Positions 21,154 to 25,496 of a DNA stretch of 25,496 nt are shown in pieces; the stretch's first letter is position 1, and each line of letters begins with the position of its first letter. The stretch comes from Clostridiales bacterium (GTDB lineage: Bacteria > Bacillota > Clostridia > Oscillospirales > Oscillospiraceae), in NCBI GenBank assembly GCA_004557655.1, contig SFGJ01000021.1, positions 1-25,496 of the forward strand. Direction: 5' to 3'. The notes beneath the pieces were generated by a model that saw nothing but the letters and a program-made list of their open reading frames with translations, did no database searches and had not been told where the DNA came from. The position numbers and the translations under genes are program-made.

Positions 21154-21732
21154 TTACTGCGGCGGATCCGCCGCGCCGCTCTCGTCATAAACCGAAAAAT
21201 CGAAACAACCGGGCTGTGCCTCTACATGGCCGTTCTCCATGGAAAGTCTCGGATGAAATTGCAAAGTGCCGCCGCTCCCCTCTGCCATAACCAGCACATT
21301 GGCGCAGATCTCGCTGAGGTTGCAGCGGAGGATCACCGCTTCTCCCGGCCGGCCCTCATAAATCACTTCGTCCGTCCAGTCTATGTATGTACCCTCCTCG
21401 GTTATCCCGGCTTTGCACACGGTGATACGGCAATCGTTTCCGCCCGGCACCAGGACAAAGACCTCCGCGCCCTCGTAAGCGACCACCCCGGTTTCCGAAA
21501 GAAAGGGATAGCTCCTGACGCAGGTGCTTTCTTTCACCAGGCTTTTCAGCGTTTCCTCCGTGCCTTCGCTGTCTGTATATCCCAGGAAGGCGATGCCAAC
21601 GGTTCCGCCGCTTTCCCGTATGCTTTTCTGCAGGGTGGCAAGTCCCGCGTCCTCCTCCGCTTTGTTTGTGCACCCGGCAGCCAGCAACAGGCACAGCAAA
21701 ACGGCGCATAACACAGATAGCTTTTTCTTCAT
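21154..21732 (-). CDS. lipoprotein of unknown function
   Basis: The ATG at 21732 has GGAG 9 bases upstream and starts MKKKLSVLCAVLLCLLLAAGC, a lipoprotein signal with lipobox LAAGC. An earlier in-frame ATG (MEKYD...) lacks a ribosome site. The mature part (about 170 residues) begins TNKAEEDAG, then has LQKSIRESGGTVGIAFLGYTD and several beta-strand-like segments (TGVVAYEGAEVFVLVPGG, EAVILRCNLSEICANVLVMAEG) up to a Pro-rich end. No enzyme motif is seen and I do not recognise the family. It lies upstream of the SPFH operon in the same orientation with a 94-base gap. The last codons contain a 16-base GC palindrome (21159-21174). Confidence 0.8.
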   Translation of the reverse strand: MKKKLSVLCAVLLCLLLAAGCTNKAEEDAGLATLQKSIRESGGTVGIAFLGYTDSEGTEETLKSLVKESTCVRSYPFLSETGVVAYEGAEVFVLVPGGNDCRITVCKAGITEEGTYIDWTDEVIYEGRPGEAVILRCNLSEICANVLVMAEGSGGTLQFHPRLSMENGHVEAQPGCFDFSVYDESGAADPPQ

Positions 21733-21983
21733 GTCGTATTTCTCCATTTTGAGCGTAATTTTTTTCTCCCCCTTTATACATCGCGCCGCTGATTTCCCTG
21801 CCGGATGCGCGTATGCGTTTTTCCCCGGGTTTCCGTTCCTTTTCCTGCGGTAAGCTTCACCCCGGCCGCGCATTTTTTTCGTATAATCTTGCAAAACGCA
21901 GTATAATATAAAAAATTTATTTCCGCAGCGGGCTTGCAGGACATTTCGGAAAAACAGCATTTTCGGCTGCCGTTTCGGCTTTG

Positions 21984-22184
21984 CACGAGGCACGGCGGCA
22001 AGGGACTGCGCCCGCCTTTCCATCATTTTCGCCCGCAGCAGATACGGCCCCTGCCGAATTTCCACGCTCCCGCGTCCGTAATGAGCTGAATGGACCCGCC
22101 GCCGCTGTGGAAGGCGGGAATCACCGCCAGCGTGTGCTCGGGAGACTGGCACTTAAAATACCAGCCGCAGAACGCATTGCGCAA
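21984..22184 (-). pseudogene. deleted and frameshifted tocopherol-cyclase-family gene
   Basis: From a possible TTG start (22184, with AAGGGG upstream) one frame gives LRNAFCGWYFKCQ, then SPEHTLAVIPAFHS and GGGSIQLITDAGAW, the N-terminus of Firmicute proteins annotated as tocopherol cyclase family. After GAW the similarity continues in another frame as VEIRQGPYLLRAKMMERRAQSLAAV (22065-21984), which resembles the C-terminal part of the same family. The middle of the gene, roughly 150-200 codons, is therefore missing, and the two ends are joined out of frame near 22065. The first frame stops at 22023. The family match is from memory of conserved motifs and should be tested. It is divergent from the truncated oxidoreductase at 22228. 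Confidence 0.55.
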
Positions 22185-22227
22185 ATAAAACCCCTTCTTT
22201 CGTTCATACTAATCCGGAGGTGATCGT

Positions 22228-22368
22228 ATGGAATCCATTTGGCAGGAAACAAAGCTCCCGGCCTTTCCACGGCTCAGGGGGGATGTGCGCACGGATGTGC
22301 TGATTATCGGCGGCGGTATGGCGGGGCTCCTTACCGCTCATTTTCTCCGGGAAAACAATGTCCCGTAA
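22228..22368 (+). pseudogene. truncated FAD-dependent oxidoreductase (N-terminal 46 residues)
   Basis: GGAGG lies 7 bases before the ATG. The product MESIWQETKLPAFPRLRGDV, RTDVLIIGGGMAGLLTAHFLRENNVP ends at a TAA at 22366. The Rossmann motif V-L-I-I-G-G-G-M-A-G-L (residues 24-34) is that of the DAO/glycine-oxidase-like FAD family, whose proteins are normally several hundred residues long, in one branch with a C-terminal Rieske domain. The sequence after the stop does not continue the family in any frame I could recognise, so the 3' part has been deleted rather than just frameshifted. Start and ribosome site remain intact. Confidence 0.7.
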
Positions 22369-22682
22369 GGGCACTGTTTTCTTTTTGTCGGCGAAAAGGC
22401 AGTCGTGCCCTTGTATGTATCCGGTTCTTGCGGAAAAATTGGCTTCCGCGGCACAAATATGGCACCATTTTTTCAAAATGCAGGATTCTTGTATCCATCC
22501 CCATGCCTCCGTCCGAACCGCCGCAATTCCCGCCTCCACCATGAGCCGGGGAGTTGCCGTCCGCGGCGCCGGAGCGACTCCCGGGGTTCATGCGATAAAA
22601 AGCTGTAGGTTCGTCAATGATGTGTTTCACATTAGGGAAAGCGAATAGAACCTGTTTAGGAGAGCGCCAGTAAAGAGGACGC
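22369..22682. other. gene-free stretch between two gene fragments
   Basis: No frame here has a convincing protein. Open frames on both strands are short and overlap the fragment ends. An imperfect inverted repeat lies at about 22540-22592 (CATGAGCCGGGGAGT against ACTCCCGGGGTTCATG) around a GC-rich loop. The stretch looks like leftover DNA from deletion events; no transposase or integrase could be found. Confidence 0.4.
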
Positions 22683-22958
22683 ATGGGGAAGGGCTCCGCA
22701 AAGGGCTGGACCTATGCTTCCGAGCAGTGGCGCATTGAACCTTTCTTCGAGAACGACGCGCTGGATCTGAAAATCGCTGTTAAGGAGATCGCTGGCGGCG
22801 AAATCAGCGAAGCATATGCCAACGGCATGAGCTTCTCCGTGGGCTACGAAGCCGTGACCGAGCCCGAGACACCCCAGACCGGCGACAGCAGCATAAAAAG
22901 GCAAAGGAGCGCCATGCCCCCGTCAGGCACGGATAAAGCAAAAGCCTTGGGAGCATAA
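22683..22958 (+). pseudogene. fragment of a surface protein tail lacking its membrane anchor
   Basis: A 91-codon frame starts at an ATG 4 bases after AAGAGG, with an in-frame stop just upstream (22671). Residues about 8-58 (GWTYASEQWRIEPFFENDALDL, then KIAVKEIAGGEISEAYANGMSFSVGY) look like the C-terminal end of an extracellular protein. PETPQTGDSS (about 61-70) is the sorting-signal-like motif normally followed by a membrane helix. Here it runs straight into IKRQRSAMPPSG and into the terminator stem. A deletion of the anchor is the simplest reading. Its N-terminal part is also missing. It may be transcribed but is unlikely to be attached to the cell. Confidence 0.5.
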
Positions 22959-22974
22959 CACTCCCAAGGCTTTT
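22940..22974. terminator. bidirectional terminator
   Basis: A perfect 14-bp stem AAAAGCCTTGGGAG/CTCCCAAGGCTTTT (22940-22953, 22961-22974) with loop CATAACA carries A and T runs at its base, so it functions for the fragment on the plus strand and for the beta-solenoid gene (stop at 22983) on the minus strand. Confidence 0.92.
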
Positions 22975-22982
22975 ATCGGTTA

Positions 22983-24017
22983 TTACCGCCCACTGGGCGC
23001 GATCTGCACATAGCTTACAGGCTGGCCGTTTGCGTCCAGAACGGAGAAATCATAGCAATTTGCTCCCTCACCGGCGGATTTTGTGTTGACAATGCCTCCT
23101 GTGCCGCCGGAAAGCTGCGAGGTGTTCTTATAGTAGATGCCGCGCTCCAGCAGCGTATCCTCTATCAGGATGGCGGGGCTGCCGTAGGCTTTCAGCGTCA
23201 CGCCCTTGTCCACCATAAGGCAGCTCCTGCTTCGCTCGCAGTGGAGATAAATACCCACACCGTTGGGCGAAGCGCCGCTCTCGTTCACGGTGAGGCTGCC
23301 TGTTCCGGTAAGGGTCACGCTGCCGCCGTAGAAAGCGCCCCACACCGACAGATGATCCAGCCGGTTATCGCCGATAAGGTGGATCTTCAGGCCGTTGCCC
23401 ATGAGGTTCAAGTCCAGCGTGCCGGCGGAGAAATTCTCCAGCGTCAGGGTATTCGTGGCGGCGTCGTAGCGTGCATTGGGTACGGTGGAGACCGCGTTGG
23501 GAACGAAAACGCCGTTTTCGTCCGTGATACCGAATTGACCCCATGCGCTGCCCATCTCCAGAAAGATATGCCGCTCATCGCCCACATTCGTAAAGCGGAC
23601 ATATTCCTCAGAGCCCAAATCGCTCCAGGCGTAGTCCCCGGCAAAATCCGGCGCCAGGTTCGGCAGGCTCGGAAACTCGTCGCCGCCCACAGGCTCGGTG
23701 ATCACCGTTCCTCCTCCTTCCGGGAGCGGCACATCCATGGAAGGACTGCCGGACACAGACCCAAAAAGGGTGGACAGGGCCACACAGCAGACCGCCGGAG
23801 CCAGCATCATCCGCTTGAGCAGACGATGTCTGTCTTTTTGTTCCTCGCTTTTCTTTTTCCCCTCTCCCGTGCCCACCTGGCAAGTAGGAAGCTCCGCCAC
23901 AGGAATGGAAAACTCCAACTCCATGTCCGTAAACGGTTCTTTTGCAGCATACCGGCTCTCTGCCGTCGGCTCTCCCTGGGGAGCGACATAGAATTCGTCT
24001 TCCCATGCGTATTTCAT
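22983..24017 (-). CDS. type II membrane protein with extracellular beta-solenoid domain
   Basis: The ATG at 24017 (344 residues) has GAAGGTG upstream; an ATG at 24044 has no ribosome site. Residues 1-66 are polar and probably cytoplasmic, with an acidic start (MKYAWEDEFYVAPQGEP) and a lysine/glutamate-rich end. A single span lies at about 67-88 (LLKRMMLAPAVCCVALSTLFG). After a Pro/Gly linker (about 90-130) the rest has regular short beta strands (YDAATNTLTLENFSAGTLDL, NLMGNGLKIHLIGDNRLDHL, GGSVTLTGTGSLTV, CLMVDKGVTLKAYG) typical of right-handed beta-helix/DUF4353-like carbohydrate-binding proteins. No catalytic motif is seen. It follows the mscS gene by 39 bases and probably shares its promoter. 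Function unknown. Confidence 0.75.
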   Translation of the reverse strand: MKYAWEDEFYVAPQGEPTAESRYAAKEPFTDMELEFSIPVAELPTCQVGTGEGKKKSEEQKDRHRLLKRMMLAPAVCCVALSTLFGSVSGSPSMDVPLPEGGGTVITEPVGGDEFPSLPNLAPDFAGDYAWSDLGSEEYVRFTNVGDERHIFLEMGSAWGQFGITDENGVFVPNAVSTVPNARYDAATNTLTLENFSAGTLDLNLMGNGLKIHLIGDNRLDHLSVWGAFYGGSVTLTGTGSLTVNESGASPNGVGIYLHCERSRSCLMVDKGVTLKAYGSPAILIEDTLLERGIYYKNTSQLSGGTGGIVNTKSAGEGANCYDFSVLDANGQPVSYVQIAPSGR

Positions 24018-24056
24018 AGTATGACGCACCTTCTTCCCCGGCATTTTACGCCGCGA

Positions 24057-24941
24057 TCACTTCGTATGCACATCCATCTGGGGGAACGGGCACTCTACGC
24101 CCAGCTTTCTAAAGCCCAGAAGCAGGTCATGGTTGAGAATACGGGCGCCAGAGTAGATCTCCTTCTCATTTACATTCACTACAAAGCGCAGCACCACCGC
24201 ACTGTCTGCAAGAGCCTGCACACCCAGATACATGGGAGCCGCCTGCATCACGTCGGGATGTTTTTCGTATATAGACTGCATCAGAGCCGGGATCTCCGCC
24301 TCCAGCTTCTCCAGATCCGTTTCATAGGGGATGCAGATGTCGCTGACACTGCGGGAGAGCTTGTTGGAGCGGTTGAGGATATTGCGCATGGCGGAATTGT
24401 TTATGATCTTCACATTATCGCCGGGATCGGTGATGCTGGTGGTGCGGATGCCGATGTTGGTCACCACGCCGCGAAAGCCGTCCACCTCCACAATATCGCC
24501 CACATTGTACTGATTCTCAAACAGCATAAAGGCGCCCGTCACCACATCAGCAATGAGGCTTTCCGCGCTGAAGCCGATGATCAGGGCTACGATTCCCACA
24601 CTGGCCACGATGGTGGACACATTCACTCCGATAATTGCCAGGCCCCAGCATAAAATCACCAGTCCCGCCACATATTTCAGCAAACTCTGCACAATGGTCA
24701 GAATGGAGCGTGCCCTGTGGTTTTCCGGCTTGGGAAGCCCCAGCAGGAATCCGATGAGTCTTTCAATGGCCATGACCGCCGCGATCATGATAATGAGCTT
24801 CAAAATAGCGGAAAAGTCAACGGAAATGTTCCCCAATTCTTCCACACTGAACACCTTTGTGAAGATACCCACGGGCACCGTAATACCCAGAATAACCAGG
24901 CAAATAATCAGGCCGATCAGTTTAGAACCGTTCTTTTTCAT
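24057..24941 (-). CDS. small-conductance mechanosensitive channel, MscS family
   Basis: The 294-residue length equals typical MscS. Hydrophobic spans lie at about 8-28, 44-66 and 88-106. The pore-lining helix follows at about 108-142 (STIVASVGIVALIIGFSAESLIADVVTGAFMLFE), with the small-residue packing and the AxxxLIADVVxG pattern of the family. The beta domain follows directly (QYNVGDIVEVDGFRGVVTNIGIRTTSI, then NVKIINNSAMRNILNRS), then the alpha/beta C-terminal domain. The channel opens under membrane tension to release solutes on osmotic downshock. AAGGA precedes the ATG. It has a strong promoter and is the first gene of a probable two-gene unit with the beta-solenoid protein. Confidence 0.95.
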   Translation of the reverse strand: MKKNGSKLIGLIICLVILGITVPVGIFTKVFSVEELGNISVDFSAILKLIIMIAAVMAIERLIGFLLGLPKPENHRARSILTIVQSLLKYVAGLVILCWGLAIIGVNVSTIVASVGIVALIIGFSAESLIADVVTGAFMLFENQYNVGDIVEVDGFRGVVTNIGIRTTSITDPGDNVKIINNSAMRNILNRSNKLSRSVSDICIPYETDLEKLEAEIPALMQSIYEKHPDVMQAAPMYLGVQALADSAVVLRFVVNVNEKEIYSGARILNHDLLLGFRKLGVECPFPQMDVHTK

Positions 24942-24982
24942 ATGTATCCCATTCCTTTTCTTTTTTTGGAAAATTATTAATT

Positions 24983-25011
24983 ATTATAAATTAATCTCCC
25001 TGTTTCGTCAA
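24983..25011 (-). promoter_or_regulatory. sigma-A type promoter of the mscS unit
   Basis: On the minus strand TTGACG (25006-25011) and TATAAT (24983-24988) are 17 bp apart, in an AT-rich stretch 41 bases before the start codon. No hairpin or riboswitch lies in the leader. Confidence 0.85.
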
Positions 25012-25058
25012 GAGCGCAGTATGCGGCAAAAGGGCATCTCCTGTAGGTGCTACGATGA

Positions 25059-25330
25059 TGTGTGACAAACAGAAAAAAGGATAGCGAATAGGGATGGCCT
25101 GTGTTAAGGTTGAGTTGTCGAGACAAAACCGAAAGGCAGGTGCCACCCTATTCGCCATGGATAAGATAACACAAACGATGCAGTATAGGCAATCCCTAAT
25201 TCGGTATGCTGAGAAATACGGAGTCACAAAAGCAGCGATTCGTTACCGCACCAACAGGCAGTATATCTATCGGTGGAAGAAGCGCTATGATGGAACTCTG
25301 CAATCTCTGGCAGACCGCTCTCACCTTCTG
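25059..25330 (+). mobile_element. 5' remnant of an IS481-type insertion sequence
   Basis: The segment begins near TGTGACAAACAG (about 25061), a plausible terminal end. It includes the non-coding leader with an inverted repeat and the first 57 or so codons of a transposase. Homology stops abruptly around 25330, within the transposase. The distal end of the element is not in the window. Exact left boundary is uncertain. Confidence 0.6.
25084..25155. repeat. 10-bp inverted repeat in the IS leader
   Basis: GCGAATAGGG (25084-25093) and CCCTATTCGC (25146-25155) are perfectly complementary and 52 bases apart. The right copy ends one base before the transposase start codon, so folding would bury the start, which could limit transposase translation. 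Confidence 0.6.
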
Positions 25331-25348
25331 TTTTTTCTTTTTATATAG
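25157..25348 (+). pseudogene. truncated IS481-family transposase (N-terminal helix-turn-helix)
   Basis: The frame from the ATG at 25157 gives MDKITQTMQYRQSLIRYAEK, YGVTKAAIRYRTNRQYIYRW, KKRYDGTLQSLADRSH, the N-terminal DNA-binding helix-turn-helix of IS481-type transposases. The family continues with a proline/arginine-rich linker and a DDE catalytic domain. Here the sequence instead runs into LLFFLFI and a stop at 25348, so the catalytic domain is missing. An upstream in-frame ATG (25094) would add leader residues that are not part of the family. Inactive. Confidence 0.8.
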
Positions 25349-25349
25349 G

Positions 25350-25383
25350 AAAAGGCGGCGACAGCAAAATTGCTGTCGCCGCC
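25350..25383 (-). terminator. terminator of the right-edge surface protein gene
   Basis: A perfect 13-bp stem GGCGGCGACAGCA/TGCTGTCGCCGCC (25354-25366, 25371-25383) lies 23 bases past the stop of the partial minus-strand gene. Read on the minus strand it is followed by TTTTCC. It sits next to the break in the IS fragment. Confidence 0.85.
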
Positions 25384-25406
25384 TGCGGCTTGGTGTCAAT
25401 CACGCA

Positions 25407-25496
25407 TTATTTGGCAGAAGACTTTCTCTTTCTGCTGTAGATGGCCGTTGCGCCGGCGCCGGAAACAACGAACAATGCGATCCAAAGAACCATCAT
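25407..25496 (-). CDS. C-terminal membrane anchor of a surface protein (partial)
   Basis: The last 29 residues of a gene entering from the right edge read MMVLWIALFVVSGAGATAIY followed by SRKRKSSAK and a TAA (25407-25409). A single hydrophobic helix with SGxG small residues ending in a cluster of Lys/Arg is the classic end of Gram-positive sortase-type sorting signals. The motif itself (usually P-x-TGD) would lie just outside the window. The identity of the protein cannot be known from here. Confidence 0.8.
   Translation of the reverse strand: MMVLWIALFVVSGAGATAIYSRKRKSSAK

Noticed and set aside
22331..22684. Minus-strand 117-codon frame in the gap between fragments
   Set aside because: It overlaps the FAD oxidoreductase fragment in antisense, has low-complexity Gly/Ser sequence and no ribosome site, and I could not connect it to any family.
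24991..25227. Minus-strand 78-codon frame opposite the IS481 leader
   Set aside because: It is antisense to the transposase start and inverted repeat, has no ribosome site, and contains no known motif.
1..25496. CRISPR arrays, prophage, toxin-antitoxin or restriction systems
   Set aside because: No regularly spaced repeats, phage structural genes, paired small toxin genes or nuclease/methylase motifs were seen. The tandem repeats found are zinc-ribbon coding units.

Overview
The window looks like a chromosomal segment of a high-GC, anaerobic gut-type Firmicute, most likely in the Clostridia/Oscillospiraceae range. The reasons are a GC-rich genome with strong sigma-A promoters (TTGACA-17-TATAAT type), strong Shine-Dalgarno sites, ECF vitamin transport, a YgiQ radical SAM protein, C-terminal surface-anchor sequences and an IS481-type transposase fragment. 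This placement is inference from gene content; no rRNA is present to confirm it.

Layout. Position 1-90 is the AT-rich tail of a membrane protein. From 479 to 6202 everything is on the minus strand: ychF; a RepA/helix-turn-helix-like protein; and a three-gene operon of a degenerate OMP-decarboxylase-like protein, a histidine phosphatase-GNAT fusion and ygiQ. From 6338 to 6736 the plus strand carries a 58-residue membrane protein and tRNA-Ser(GGA), each with a terminator. Minus-strand genes follow for an HD-domain phosphohydrolase (6855-7418) and an NCS2 purine permease (7603-9033).

The centre (9368-16462, plus) is the most interesting part: a consensus promoter, a cobalamin riboswitch and an intrinsic terminator, then four genes. 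They encode a secreted, membrane-anchored PQQ-type beta-propeller protein, a DUF4430 (transcobalamin-C-terminal-like) lipoprotein, an EcfT subunit, and one 879-residue polypeptide joining two ECF ATPases to a membrane S component. Together they read as a B12-repressed corrinoid capture and uptake system.

From 21059 down to 16708 (minus) is an envelope-stress-like operon resembling Bacillus subtilis ydjGHI: an SPFH protein with four zinc ribbons, a DUF4428 protein, an unknown 78-residue protein, a zinc-ribbon membrane protein and a TPM-domain protein. It ends in the remnant of a sixth gene. A lipoprotein gene lies upstream.

From about 21980 to 22960 the DNA is decaying: a tocopherol-cyclase-family fragment, a truncated FAD oxidoreductase and a truncated surface-protein tail. 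The right end holds an MscS channel with a co-transcribed beta-solenoid membrane protein, an IS481 fragment, and the C-terminus of a surface-anchored protein running off the edge.
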